From: UBA3824 sp017541145
Lineage (GTDB): Bacteria; Bacteroidota; Bacteroidia; Bacteroidales; UBA3824
Assembly: GCA_947168365.1 (NCBI GenBank)
Contig: CAMVLO010000012.1
Location: 1 to 64,000 of the forward strand
Direction of reading: 5' to 3'
DNA: 64,000 nucleotides
Made by a program: the position numbers and the translations under genes. Shown here one piece after another: positions 9,532 through 18,205 of the stretch (its first letter is position 1; the number at the start of each line of letters is the position of its first letter). The notes under the pieces were generated by a model. It worked only from the letters and a program-made list of their open reading frames with translations, did not search any database and was not told the DNA's origin.

Positions 9532-10557
9532 CTATTGATGTTTATTGAATTTGAAAACTTTGGTTATTAGATACATAAACTCATAAAAGTTTCTGCGGAA
9601 AGTAAGTTTTGAGAAAAATTTAGGTTTATTGTTGTTCTCATCGCAATATTCCGCCCAAGCTTTTACAAGATAAAGCCAAGCTTTTCGAAACTGAAAATGA
9701 TGAAAATATGAAATTCCGGCGTTGTAAAAACTCATCCAATGTTGCAACGTGGCAGACAATTGATGACTTTTGCCGAGCGCGAGAGTAGCTTCTGCGTAAT
9801 GCAAAGATTTTACATAATCACCTATTTTCTCGTAAGAAGCCGCCAAAACTCCCAAACTCAAGATTTTAGAACCGTAACGCTTAAACGAATCATAGTCGGA
9901 ATAACATAAATCCAAAGCTTTGAGAGCCGTAGAAATAGCCTCGTGATATTTTCCGGAAGAGTGCAAAAGCTGTGCCCGCTCCGCCCAGAAACAGCACATA
10001 TCTTCGTCCTTGTCGTCGAGCTGAATCTGAAAATCAACCGCGATTTTTGAATATTTCAAAGCTAAGAAAATGGCTTTTTTACGCTTGTAATAATTTGAAA
10101 AATTACGAGCCAAAATCGCCACTTGCTTTGTCGGTCTCAAAACATTGTTAAGAATATTAGTAGCTACTTGTACCTGATTTTCAACTACTTCTACAGGTAC
10201 AGTTTCAATATTATTGTCTCTTGAAAAAAATTTGGTAACATTTTCAGCCAATCGTCTGAAATAATGCTGGTCGGGCAAACGGAAAGAATACAAGAGACGG
10301 CGTTTTACCTCCGGCATCTTGTATGAATCCTTGGAGAATGACAACCAACCTTTCTTCGTAAGACCGTGAAGAGTATCAAAGAACTTGACACCTTCGTCGG
10401 AATTGGAGTTTAATTCAAATACTGAATAAATATCTTTTGCCGTGTAAAACCTTTGTGGCAAAAGTGATATTGTATACAATATAGACTTCTCTCCACTGCT
10501 AAGAAATTGATAATTAGGCTGTAAAGTTGTGTTCATAATTTTATCAAATTTTTTCAT
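9532..10557 (-). CDS. winged-helix-like and TPR-repeat protein
   Basis: The product has 341 residues (334 if the ATG at 10536 is used). The N-terminal 100 residues look like a winged helix (AKDIYSVFEL..., GLTKKGWLSF). From about 145 the protein is helical with tetratricopeptide-like repeats (for example AVDFQIQLDDKDEDMCCFWAERAQLL, then SSGKYHEAISTALKALDL and YVKSLHYAEATLALG). It has no signal peptide and is presumably cytoplasmic. It is the first gene of the three-gene unit with the Tim44-like pair, 4 nt before the next start. A -7 element at 10576-10569 leaves only about 5 nt of leader for the ATG at 10557, so the ATG at 10536 is a real alternative. Possible adaptor or regulator of the membrane pair. 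Confidence 0.7.
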   Translation of the reverse strand: MKKFDKIMNTTLQPNYQFLSSGEKSILYTISLLPQRFYTAKDIYSVFELNSNSDEGVKFFDTLHGLTKKGWLSFSKDSYKMPEVKRRLLYSFRLPDQHYFRRLAENVTKFFSRDNNIETVPVEVVENQVQVATNILNNVLRPTKQVAILARNFSNYYKRKKAIFLALKYSKIAVDFQIQLDDKDEDMCCFWAERAQLLHSSGKYHEAISTALKALDLCYSDYDSFKRYGSKILSLGVLAASYEKIGDYVKSLHYAEATLALGKSHQLSATLQHWMSFYNAGISYFHHFQFRKAWLYLVKAWAEYCDENNNKPKFFSKLTFRRNFYEFMYLITKVFKFNKHQ

Positions 10558-10568
10558 GAAAATATTTT

Positions 10569-10576
10569 CAAAATTA
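10569..10576 (-). promoter_or_regulatory. TAnnTTTG -7 element for the Tim44-like cluster
   Basis: TAATTTTG on the minus strand, just upstream of the first gene of the cluster. Its closeness to 10557 favours the internal start at 10536. Confidence 0.45.
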
Positions 10577-10644
10577 AAAAAAGTTTTCTAATTTTGTATC
10601 CGCAAAACAAAATATTTTTATTCTGTTTGATAAATTTAACAAAT

Positions 10645-10726
10645 GCCCGGATGGCGAAATTGGTAGACGCGCTAGTTTCAGGTTCTAGTGTTTCGCGACG
10701 TGCAGGTTCGAGTCCTGTTCCGGGTA
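10645..10726 (+). tRNA. tRNA-Leu (anticodon CAG)
   Basis: The 82-nt cloverleaf has a 7-bp acceptor stem (GCCCGGA with TCCGGGT, G-U at the first pair). The anticodon arm is CTAGT-TTCAGGT-TCTAG, with CAG at 10679-10681 and a T-T mismatch next to the loop. A short extra arm (GTT/GAC) is consistent with a class II tRNA, and the T-arm loop is TTCGAGT. The discriminator is A at 10726. CCA is not encoded; ACA-like bases follow. It reads CUG leucine codons. Confidence 0.93.
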
Positions 10727-10735
10727 CAATAAATT

Positions 10736-10768
10736 GCCTTTCTGATTAATTTCGGGAAGGCTTTTTTT
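10736..10768 (+). terminator. Terminator after tRNA-Leu
   Basis: A 7-bp stem (GCCTTTC with GGAAGGC, one G-U pair) and a 12-nt loop are followed by seven T. It lies 10 nt past the tRNA. Confidence 0.85.
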
Positions 10769-10794
10769 GTATAACAAGAAATGTTACAAAGAAA

Positions 10795-10857
10795 ACTCTC
10801 TTGTCCGTAAAATAGAGTGGCAAATTAACAAAAAACAAAAAATTTGAACAAGAGAGT
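10795..10857. repeat. 10-bp inverted repeat downstream of tRNA-Leu
   Basis: ACTCTCTTGT (10795-10804) is matched by its reverse complement ACAAGAGAGT (10848-10857), with 43 nt between. It could be the end of a small element or a transcript hairpin. No second copy is visible in the window. Confidence 0.4.
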
Positions 10858-10900
10858 ATTGCTGAAAATTTCTTAATTATACGTTGGCAATATAAAAAGG

Positions 10901-11221
10901 TTGCAATTAAAAAACAAATTTATTTTCAATTTTTTTACAAACCACAACTTCAAATATATCCTACCGATTTTTTTAGGTGACAACAGGTATAATATTGTAA
11001 AATATGAAATGCCTGAAATTAAACCGGTTCGCAACTTTTATAATGAATGTGTAAATCAAAGTAAAAATGTTACAGAATACTTAGAAGATTGTTATTGGTT
11101 TTAAATTTATACCTCAAGGAAAATGAATCCCGAACTGAAAGAAAACGTTGTAAATTTAGCAAAGAAAATTTATGATAAAACAAAAGAACTTGCCAAAATT
11201 TTGAATGAATTTTATAAATAA
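10901..11221 (+). pseudogene. possible broken small gene downstream of tRNA-Leu
   Basis: An open stretch of 67 codons (10901-11104) is followed, after one TAA, in the same frame by a further 32-codon open segment starting at the ATG at 11123 (MNPELKENVVNLAKKIYDKT...). At the break, another frame reads FKFIPQGK, which would join the two parts smoothly if there were compensating single-base changes. This looks more like a decayed gene of about 100 residues than two independent genes. The downstream part is strongly helical and charged. No family is recognised. The rest of 10770-11230 holds only the inverted repeat and A+T-rich sequence. Confidence 0.3.
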
Positions 11222-11230
11222 TTTGATGTC

Positions 11231-11270
11231 AAAAAAAAAACTGCACCACCGAAAAATCGGCAATGCAGTT
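11231..11270 (-). terminator. Terminator after the SulP gene
   Basis: On the minus strand, AACTGCA...TGCAGTT with an inner CCGA/TCGG pairing is followed by at least nine T. It lies about 47 nt past the SulP stop. Confidence 0.85.
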
Positions 11271-11316
11271 AGTGATTATTAATTTTAATACTATGAACAT
11301 CAAAAATTTCCTGAAT

Positions 11317-12969
11317 TTATGCAGCAAGTTCTTGAAGAACTGTTTTTGCTCGCTCTGAAGCAATATCAAAGTTAGAACATACATTTACAGCTCCAAGTTT
11401 GTCAACAAGTCCTGTTCTGCTAAGTTCTTTGTAAACTACTTCGTTGACGCCTGAAAGTACGATATGAACATCAATTTGTGCCAAATCGTCGAGCATAGCA
11501 CTGAAGTTTCTTACGCCGGTAGCATCCATAAACGGTACGTGACGCATACGAATAATCAATACTTTGGCTTCGTTACCGAACTGACGAATAGTTTCACGAT
11601 ATTTTTTAGCAGCTCCAAAGAAGAACGGACCGCTGATTTCGTAAATTTCAATACCTTTAGGAAGCGATGAATAGTTGTCGATAGAATCAGAAGATTTTGA
11701 TTTGAGATTGATAACTTCGCTCTGTACCGACATACGTTGCATAAACATAAATGCAGCCAATACCATACCGACTTCGATAGCAACTGTAAGATCGAAAATT
11801 ACAGTTAAAAGGAATGTAACTACCAATACTACAACATCGTATTTTGTACCTTTGCAGATAGAAACAAAAGATCTCCATTCAGACATATTGTAGCTGACAA
11901 CGATAAGTACGCCGGCAAGACAAGACATCGGAATAAGTTTTGCCCACTGTCCGAAGAAAAGCATAATCAACAACAATGTAACAGCGTGAGTAATACCGGC
12001 AACAGGAGTACGACCGCCGTTTTTTACGTTGGTAGCTGTTCTGGCAATAGCACCGGTAGCAGGAATACCACCGAAAAGCGGAGATGCTATATTTGCAATA
12101 CCTTGAGCAATAAGTTCTGTGTTACTTCTGTGATTTCCTGAAATCATACCGTCGGCAACCACAGCTGAAAGCAATGATTCAATAGCTCCCAAAACTGCAA
12201 TTGTAACAGCCGGACCTACCAAATTGCTGATATCAGAAAGGTTGAAAGACGGAACTTCAACACTGATAGTAGACGGAATTTCACCGAAAACCGAACCGAT
12301 AGTTGTAACCGGCAAATCGAAAATAGCTGCAATTGCTGTTACAACAATAATTGCAACAAACGAACCCGGCACTCTCGGTGTGATTTTTACGAAATATACC
12401 GAAATCAAAATTGTAATAACAGTTAAGACTACTGCCCAAATATTAATGCTACCGAAATTGGCAATCATAGTAGCCCATTTTGAAAGAAATGCAGCAGGCA
12501 ATTTGCCTTCAATAGTCAAGCCCAAAGCATCTTTTATCTGGGTAGTAAAAATTGTAAGCGCAATACCTGAAGTAAAACCTACAACCACAGGGTGAGGAAT
12601 AAATTTGATTACCGAGCCCAAATGCAAAACTCCGAAAAGTATAAGCAAAACGCCCGCCATCATAGTAGCAATCATCAAGCCCGAAAATCCGTACTGATTA
12701 ACAATACCGGCTACTACAACGATAAATGCTCCTGTAGGACCGCCTATCTGAACGCGGCTACCACCCAAAAATGAAATGATAAATCCTGCTACAATAGCAG
12801 TAATCAAACCTTTCTCAGGACTTACACCCGATGCTACTGCAAATGCAATTGCCAACGGAAGTGCAACGATACCTACAATGATACCTGCCAAAAAATCTGT
12901 CTGAAACATCTTCTTTGTGTAACCTTGCTTGAGCACAGAGAAGAATTTCGGTCTAAATACGTTTTCCAC
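11317..12969 (-). CDS. SulP-family anion transporter with STAS domain
   Basis: The 550-residue inner-membrane protein begins with the SulP pattern (TDFLAGIIVGIVALPLAIAF, then GGSRVQIGGPTGAFIV). It has about a dozen hydrophobic segments to about residue 430 and ends in a STAS domain (about 440-545; LIIRMRHVPFMDATG). It would import sulfate, bicarbonate or another small anion by symport; the substrate cannot be read from sequence. A -7 element TAATTTTG lies 30 nt upstream and the gene has its own terminator, so it is monocistronic. Confidence 0.93.
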   Translation of the reverse strand: MENVFRPKFFSVLKQGYTKKMFQTDFLAGIIVGIVALPLAIAFAVASGVSPEKGLITAIVAGFIISFLGGSRVQIGGPTGAFIVVVAGIVNQYGFSGLMIATMMAGVLLILFGVLHLGSVIKFIPHPVVVGFTSGIALTIFTTQIKDALGLTIEGKLPAAFLSKWATMIANFGSINIWAVVLTVITILISVYFVKITPRVPGSFVAIIVVTAIAAIFDLPVTTIGSVFGEIPSTISVEVPSFNLSDISNLVGPAVTIAVLGAIESLLSAVVADGMISGNHRSNTELIAQGIANIASPLFGGIPATGAIARTATNVKNGGRTPVAGITHAVTLLLIMLFFGQWAKLIPMSCLAGVLIVVSYNMSEWRSFVSICKGTKYDVVVLVVTFLLTVIFDLTVAIEVGMVLAAFMFMQRMSVQSEVINLKSKSSDSIDNYSSLPKGIEIYEISGPFFFGAAKKYRETIRQFGNEAKVLIIRMRHVPFMDATGVRNFSAMLDDLAQIDVHIVLSGVNEVVYKELSRTGLVDKLGAVNVCSNFDIASERAKTVLQELAA

Positions 12970-12998
12970 TTTAAATGCTTTTTATTATAATACGGCTG

Positions 12999-13006
12999 CA
13001 AAATTA
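12999..13006 (-). promoter_or_regulatory. TAnnTTTG -7 element for the SulP gene
   Basis: TAATTTTG on the minus strand, 30 nt before the ATG at 12969. Confidence 0.5.
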
Positions 13007-13186
13007 GGATGTAAATCTATCCCGATATTTTAATAAATTTTAAGAAATTTTTAATAATATTTTGTGACGTTTAACGTGAATTTAAAAATAGGAAACTGTT
13101 ATGCATAACAGTTGAAAAAATTGCACAATTTTGGCAAATCTTACAAAATTTAATATTTTTATACATAATTTCTCTACATAATTAAG

Positions 13187-13194
13187 TACTTTTG
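13187..13194 (+). promoter_or_regulatory. TAnnTTTG -7 element for the alpha/beta hydrolase
   Basis: TACTTTTG followed by C, 46 nt before the ATG at 13240. Confidence 0.5.
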
Positions 13195-13239
13195 CCCAAA
13201 ATGTAAAAAACACAAACTAAAGAAATCAAAAACAAAACT

Positions 13240-14136
13240 ATGAAAAAATTATTTTTAATTCTACTTACACTCATTACTTTGGGTGCAAATGCTCAACAAA
13301 CATTTCAATTTTCGGAAAAAGACGGTCAAAAACTCTATCTTGACGTTTACAAATCACAAAATCCCGACAATCGCAAACCGCTGTTTATCTACGTTTTTGG
13401 CGGCGGATTTATGGAAGGCGTAAGAAACAATCCGCATTTTTTACCGTTTATCAACATTCTGAACAACAACGGTTACAATGTAGTATGCATCGATTACCGC
13501 CTCGGTCTCAAGGATTCCAAAGACAAGGGTTTGAAAATGATTTACAAATCGATACAAATGGCGGCAGAAGACTTATTGACTGCAACCAATTGGCTGATTA
13601 ACAATCAAAACCAAACAGGAGTAAACGCCGACAGAATTGTAACATGCGGTTCGTCGGCAGGTGCAATTACAGTTTTGCAAGCCGATTATGAGCTCAACAA
13701 CGGATTCCCGCTTTCCAAAATAGTTCCCGACGGATTCCGATTCAGCGGCGTAATTGCATTTTCCGGCGCGATTTTCTCGAAAAAAGGTTTAGTAAAATAT
13801 CGCAAACACAATCCGGCTCCAACGATGTTTATTCACGGAACCGACGATAAAATAGTAACTTACAATCAAATACATCTGTTCAGATGGAGTTTTAGCGGTG
13901 CATCAAAACTTGCAAAACGTTTTGAAAAATATGAATATCCGTATTACATCTACCGTTACAAAGGACTTCAACACGAAGTAAATTTCTATTGTGAACGCAA
14001 TATCAACGACGTGATGAATTTTATTGACAATTATGTGATAAAAGGCAAACGTTTGAGAAACGATTTTACATACATGGATCCTGATAATCAGAATACTACA
14101 AAAGCCAAAAGCACCAAGGAATATTACAAACAATAA
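13240..14136 (+). CDS. secreted alpha/beta-hydrolase (carboxylesterase-like)
   Basis: The 298-residue protein has a signal peptide (1 to about 19, ANAQ) and a carboxylesterase/lipase-type alpha/beta fold. The oxyanion segment is FGGGF (about 53-57), the nucleophile elbow GSSAG puts the Ser at 139, a candidate acid is Asp202 or Asp203 in HGTDDK, and the catalytic His is probably 245 (GLQHEV). It resembles the small esterases that deacetylate or de-feruloylate polysaccharides, but the substrate is inferred only from the company of GH5 and GH127 genes nearby. It is convergent with the GH5 gene. Confidence 0.85.
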   Translation: MKKLFLILLTLITLGANAQQTFQFSEKDGQKLYLDVYKSQNPDNRKPLFIYVFGGGFMEGVRNNPHFLPFINILNNNGYNVVCIDYRLGLKDSKDKGLKMIYKSIQMAAEDLLTATNWLINNQNQTGVNADRIVTCGSSAGAITVLQADYELNNGFPLSKIVPDGFRFSGVIAFSGAIFSKKGLVKYRKHNPAPTMFIHGTDDKIVTYNQIHLFRWSFSGASKLAKRFEKYEYPYYIYRYKGLQHEVNFYCERNINDVMNFIDNYVIKGKRLRNDFTYMDPDNQNTTKAKSTKEYYKQ

Positions 14137-14160
14137 GGAATAAATTTTCAGAAAAAAAAG

Positions 14161-14205
14161 AAATCAGGGATTAGTTTTTTTTTACAGCTAACCCCTGATT
14201 TTTTT
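14161..14205 (+). terminator. Terminator after the alpha/beta hydrolase gene
   Basis: AATCAGGG-A-TTAG pairs with CTAA-C-CCCTGATT across a T-rich loop and is followed by TTTTTT. It lies between convergent genes and may also stop transcripts from the GH5 side. Confidence 0.75.
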
Positions 14206-14304
14206 GTAACTGACTCAACTTTTTTTTACAAGTATTTTTCTTTATAACAATTTTGATTTCAACTTTTTACATCGCATAAATACTTGTAAAAAACGTGAGT
14301 AAAA

Positions 14305-15462
14305 CTAATTGTAAGACTCAATCATGGCTTTAACAACCTCGCGAGAATTATTGAAAAACTCACCGGTGCTGCGGTCAAAAAGTCCGGACTGCTCCTCTCC
14401 AGCCCCGGAATATCCGTTGTCCCAATACAATGCCGACAAATTGTATTTTTTCGCAGTTTTACAAAGCGTTGACAAATAGTAAATTCGGAATTTTTCATCC
14501 TCAGAATTATCACGATGAACGCATCCGAATTCACCGATATAAACCGGAATATTATTTTTTACATACTTTTCGTTCAGCTTGAAAAACAAACTGTCCATAG
14601 AATTTTCATCACCGTGTTTTGCACATTTTTTCGGATCGGCATCTTTACCCCATTGAGTAAATTTGTTTAACAAAGTATAGTCAAACGGATCGTAAAAATG
14701 TACAGCAACCATAAGTTTGTTGACCGTATCTTTCGGAAGTTCAAGGTATTGCATCGTTAACTCCGGATTTGTAACATATCCCGGAATACCAAGCCAACGC
14801 GAAGAATTGCAACCACCGGTAGCTCTTACTGTATTAACAAAAAGTTGATTCCAAGAGTTGAGAATCTGGTATTGTTTACCGAAATCGCTACGGTTTGCGC
14901 CCCAGCCCCAACCGCCGTCATGAATCTCGTTGAAACCTTCAAACACCAAAAAATCACCGCAATCTTTGAACCTTGTTGCAATTTGATTCCAAACGGTTTC
15001 AATCTGATGTTTTATCACCGAATCAGCTTCCTCAGATGCAGATGCCTGCTTGATATTGAGCCAAAATTTGGAATCGGCGCCATCATGATGGAGGTTGATT
15101 ATAACTTTCAGACCGGCTTGTTCGCACCAAGAAACCACTTCGGCAACGCGGTTCATCCATTGAGGATCAATCATACAATCAGGCATTGACAGATGATTTT
15201 TCCATGTTACGGGAATTCTTATAGATTGAAAACCGCAAGTTTTTACGCTGTCAATCAAGCTTTTAGTAACAGGTTTGTTTCCCCACGAAGTTTCATCGGC
15301 AATAGTGTCGGTGTAACAATCAAGCGAGTTTCCCAGATTCCAACCCAAACCTAAATTATACATCTTGGAATCTTCCGATTGAGTTTTTGTACATTGCTTG
15401 CAACTTTCAAAACAAAGAAATGTCACAACAAAATACAAAATAAATAAATAAAATTTTCTCAT
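14305..15462 (-). CDS. GH5-family endoglycanase, putative lipoprotein
   Basis: The 385-residue protein has an N-terminal hydrophobic segment and Cys21, which could be a lipoprotein anchor although the lipobox (FES-C) is weak. The catalytic barrel is clearly GH5: GLGWNLGNSLDC, SIRIPVTWKNH, the acid/base Glu179 in FEGFNEIHDG and the nucleophile Glu311 in VYIGEFGCVH. It would cleave beta-1,4-glucan or a related beta-glycan (cellulose, xyloglucan or mannan) at the cell surface or in the periplasm. There is no separate carbohydrate-binding module. It is monocistronic with a -7 element at 15510-15503. Confidence 0.9.
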   Translation of the reverse strand: MRKFYLFILYFVVTFLCFESCKQCTKTQSEDSKMYNLGLGWNLGNSLDCYTDTIADETSWGNKPVTKSLIDSVKTCGFQSIRIPVTWKNHLSMPDCMIDPQWMNRVAEVVSWCEQAGLKVIINLHHDGADSKFWLNIKQASASEEADSVIKHQIETVWNQIATRFKDCGDFLVFEGFNEIHDGGWGWGANRSDFGKQYQILNSWNQLFVNTVRATGGCNSSRWLGIPGYVTNPELTMQYLELPKDTVNKLMVAVHFYDPFDYTLLNKFTQWGKDADPKKCAKHGDENSMDSLFFKLNEKYVKNNIPVYIGEFGCVHRDNSEDEKFRIYYLSTLCKTAKKYNLSALYWDNGYSGAGEEQSGLFDRSTGEFFNNSREVVKAMIESYN

Positions 15463-15502
15463 TAAAAATATAAATTAGTAAATTAGTGTAAAAATAGAGG
15501 AA

Positions 15503-15510
15503 CAAAAATA
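15503..15510 (-). promoter_or_regulatory. TAnnTTTG -7 element for the GH5 gene
   Basis: TATTTTTG on the minus strand, 41 nt upstream of the ATG at 15462. Confidence 0.4.
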
Positions 15511-15573
15511 CAACTTTTACATCTTTTACAAATAAATCACCACTAAAAACATCAAAAAAATTAATTTTATAAG

Positions 15574-15581
15574 TATCTTTG
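15574..15581 (+). promoter_or_regulatory. TAnnTTTG -7 element for the gene at 15615
   Basis: TATCTTTG followed by C, 33 nt before the ATG at 15615. Confidence 0.6.
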
Positions 15582-15614
15582 CGCCGAATTAGAAATTAAA
15601 TAATCTTACAAATA

Positions 15615-16193
15615 ATGAAAAAAATTTTTACAATTATCACAATGGCGATGATGATATTCGTTATGGGTATCAACAACGTAAAAGCGCAAGGATGTGCATT
15701 ATCAGAGGGTTCATTTGCACTCAACTTGGGTTTGGGTATGGGCAACTGCGACTACAGATACCATAACTATACGTACGACGGTTTTGCTGTTCCAACATTC
15801 AATGCAGCATTTGATTACGCATTTTTAGGAAACGTAATCAATCAACACGGTTCTGTTAGCGGCGGATTATATATGGGTTTTGGTCGCGGCAGCAAAAAAG
15901 ACGGCGGATATAAATTAATAGACGGTCGTTGGAGAATAGGTACTCGCGGAGCTTTGCACTACACTTGGGTAACAAATCTTGATACATACGCCGGACTTTC
16001 TGTCGGTTACAGAAGCGACAAATACAAATTCAAAGACAATAACGGCAACACTTCTGATTCTACTCCAGATTCTCGTTTTGACTGTTTCGGATTTGCCGGT
16101 GCGCGTTATGATTTTGGCGGAATTGCAGTATACAGCGAATTGGCTTTCACCAACTTTGCATTCTTCCAAATCGGTGTTGCATTCATGTTCTAA
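15615..16193 (+). CDS. outer-membrane beta-barrel-like protein
   Basis: The 192-residue product has a signal peptide (about 1-24, VKAQ) followed by Gly- and aromatic-rich amphipathic strands (FALNLGLGMGNCDYRY, SGGLYMGFGRG, DTYAGLSVGYR, FGGIAVYSELAF). The last strand ends FFQIGVAFMF, a typical outer-membrane barrel terminus with a final Phe. It is probably an eight-stranded porin-like or OmpW/OmpX-like protein; I cannot name the family. It has its own promoter and strong terminator. Confidence 0.8.
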   Translation: MKKIFTIITMAMMIFVMGINNVKAQGCALSEGSFALNLGLGMGNCDYRYHNYTYDGFAVPTFNAAFDYAFLGNVINQHGSVSGGLYMGFGRGSKKDGGYKLIDGRWRIGTRGALHYTWVTNLDTYAGLSVGYRSDKYKFKDNNGNTSDSTPDSRFDCFGFAGARYDFGGIAVYSELAFTNFAFFQIGVAFMF

Positions 16194-16220
16194 AAAATCA
16201 ATCACATATTTCAATAAAAA

Positions 16221-16262
16221 AATCTGCGGTAAACAAAACAATTTTACCGCAGATTTTTTTTG
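16221..16262 (+). terminator. Terminator after the barrel gene
   Basis: A perfect 13-bp stem (16221-16233 with 16243-16255), a 9-nt loop and a run of about eight T. Confidence 0.9.
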
Positions 16263-16360
16263 TTACGAACTGACTGTCAATACAAATCTTCTGAAAAAAG
16301 AACCGCCTAAATTACAGCCCATTTTTGTTAAATCCGTGATAATAATTACAAAAAAATAAC

Positions 16361-16368
16361 TAACTTTG
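16361..16368 (+). promoter_or_regulatory. TAnnTTTG -7 element for the gene at 16396
   Basis: TAACTTTG followed by C, 27 nt before the ATG. Confidence 0.6.
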
Positions 16369-16395
16369 CAACCAACACCAAAACGGTTTTAGATT

Positions 16396-18135
16396 ATGGA
16401 AAAGATAAGACTTTTGCCATCGGGCATCAACGATTTTGAGCGCATACGCCGAGACAACCTTTATTATGTGGATAAAACACAATATATCGCCACATTGGAA
16501 GGCGGCGACAGTTATGTATTTTTCGGACGTCCAAGGAGATTCGGCAAAAGTTTGTTTATCAGTATGTTGGAGGCTTATTATGACATCAATAACAAAGACC
16601 GTTTTGACGAACTATTTTCAGGACTTTGGATTCACGAACACCCGACAGAGCGCAGGGCGTTTTATCAGGTCCTGAAGTTGGATTTTTCGCAGGTAGAGGG
16701 CAAATTAGAAAAACTCGAAAACAATTTTGACGCATATTGCGGCTCCGTGCTTGATACCTTTGCGCATAAATATGCCAAATACTACGACAGTGATTTTGTG
16801 GAATGTACCGCCAAACATACAAAAGCCTCGCACAAACTCACATATATCACGGAACAGGCGCGGCTCAAACGAATTCCGCTCTACCTCATTGTTGATGAGT
16901 ACGACAATTTCACCAATACAGTCCTTTCGCTTCACGGCAAAGACGTTTATGCGGCAATCACTCACGGAGAAGGTTTCTACCGTGACCTTTTCAAGAAGTT
17001 CAAGGGCAACTTCGAGAGAATTTTTCTGACAGGCGTGTCGCCCGTAACGCTCGACGACCTCACGAGCGGTTTCAACATTGCATCGTATGTGTCGCAGAAT
17101 CGTGAATTGAATCAAATGCTTGGTTTTTCGGAAGTCGATATTAAGGAAATGATTAAATACTATCACACTGTGGGAATGATAAAGGGCGATTTGGAGCAAC
17201 AGACCGACTTTATAATTTCGACAATCAAGCCGTGGTGCGACAACTACTATTTTTCGTATGACAGTTTCAAAGACAACGAGTCGCCGATGTACAACGGTAT
17301 GATGGTGATGTATTACTTGACCCGTTATATGAAAGAGGGCAGATTTCCCGACGATATGACCGCGCCCAACACGATGATCGACTACACAAAACTCGACCAT
17401 CTTGTGAAAATAGAGCAAGAGAAGGGCAACGACTACCGCAACAGTTTCATAAACAAAGCGGTAGAAGAGGAATCGTTGCTCGGCAGAGTGAAGCCACATT
17501 TTGCGGCGGTTGACATTCTCGAAGACGAGAATTTTGTGTCGCTGATGTACTATTACGGAATGTTGACGGTTTGTGGCGGTTTTGGTGCGTTGTGGAAACT
17601 CAGGATTCCAAACAACAACATCCGCAAACAGTTTTACACCTACATCCGAAGTCGTTTTCCGAAAGCAGCAGCAGTCAACATCTCAGAATTGGAGATTCAT
17701 TTCGCCAATGCCGCGATACTTGGCGAGTGGAAGGAAATGCTAACGTACATCGCAACATCGTACACCAAGGCGTCAGCAAACCGCAACGCCATCGAAGGCG
17801 AGCGCAACATCCAAGGCTATTTTATGGCTTATCTGAACCTTGCGCCGTATTACTTGATGTGTCCCGAAATTGAGATGAGCCACGGCTATTGCGACATCTT
17901 CCTTATGCCCGACCGTCATGTCAGCGATGTAAGCCACAGTTATATCATTGAGTTCAAGTATACTAAAACCGATTCTTCTGACAAGGACATAACCGACAAA
18001 TTTTCAGAGGCTGTCGCACAACTAAATATCTACGCCGCCGACAAAAAGGTCAAGAATATGACCGAAGGAACTACGTTGCACAAGATTGTGATGATGTTCA
18101 AAGGTGCAGAATTGGTAAAGTGTGAGGAGGTGTAA
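16396..18135 (+). CDS. AAA-ATPase-like / PD-(D/E)XK nuclease-like protein
   Basis: The 579-residue protein has the layout of the common Bacteroidota AAA-ATPase-like (PF09820) plus PD-(D/E)XK (PF08011) family. It opens with LPSGINDFERIRRDNLYYVDKT, has a P-loop-like GRPRRFGKS at about 44-52, and a Walker-B-like LYLIVDEYDNF at about 163-173. The C-terminal nuclease-like core is GYCDIFLMPD...YIIEFKYTKT, giving the D...ExK pattern. The family occurs in many copies in gut Bacteroidota genomes and its role is unproven; a mobile or defence-related role has been suggested. It is cytoplasmic, and its codon use is richer in G+C than that of neighbouring barrel genes. Confidence 0.88.
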   Translation: MEKIRLLPSGINDFERIRRDNLYYVDKTQYIATLEGGDSYVFFGRPRRFGKSLFISMLEAYYDINNKDRFDELFSGLWIHEHPTERRAFYQVLKLDFSQVEGKLEKLENNFDAYCGSVLDTFAHKYAKYYDSDFVECTAKHTKASHKLTYITEQARLKRIPLYLIVDEYDNFTNTVLSLHGKDVYAAITHGEGFYRDLFKKFKGNFERIFLTGVSPVTLDDLTSGFNIASYVSQNRELNQMLGFSEVDIKEMIKYYHTVGMIKGDLEQQTDFIISTIKPWCDNYYFSYDSFKDNESPMYNGMMVMYYLTRYMKEGRFPDDMTAPNTMIDYTKLDHLVKIEQEKGNDYRNSFINKAVEEESLLGRVKPHFAAVDILEDENFVSLMYYYGMLTVCGGFGALWKLRIPNNNIRKQFYTYIRSRFPKAAAVNISELEIHFANAAILGEWKEMLTYIATSYTKASANRNAIEGERNIQGYFMAYLNLAPYYLMCPEIEMSHGYCDIFLMPDRHVSDVSHSYIIEFKYTKTDSSDKDITDKFSEAVAQLNIYAADKKVKNMTEGTTLHKIVMMFKGAELVKCEEV

Positions 18136-18205
18136 GAAAATTACCCGCCTCACCGAAAAAGACAGAAAGTATAAATACCCGCAGAGCCTGCTGGTAATTA
18201 TACGC

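Noticed and set aside
16705..17499. 264-codon minus-strand open frame inside the AAA-ATPase gene
   Set aside because: Shadow of a gene with clear P-loop and nuclease motifs on the plus strand.
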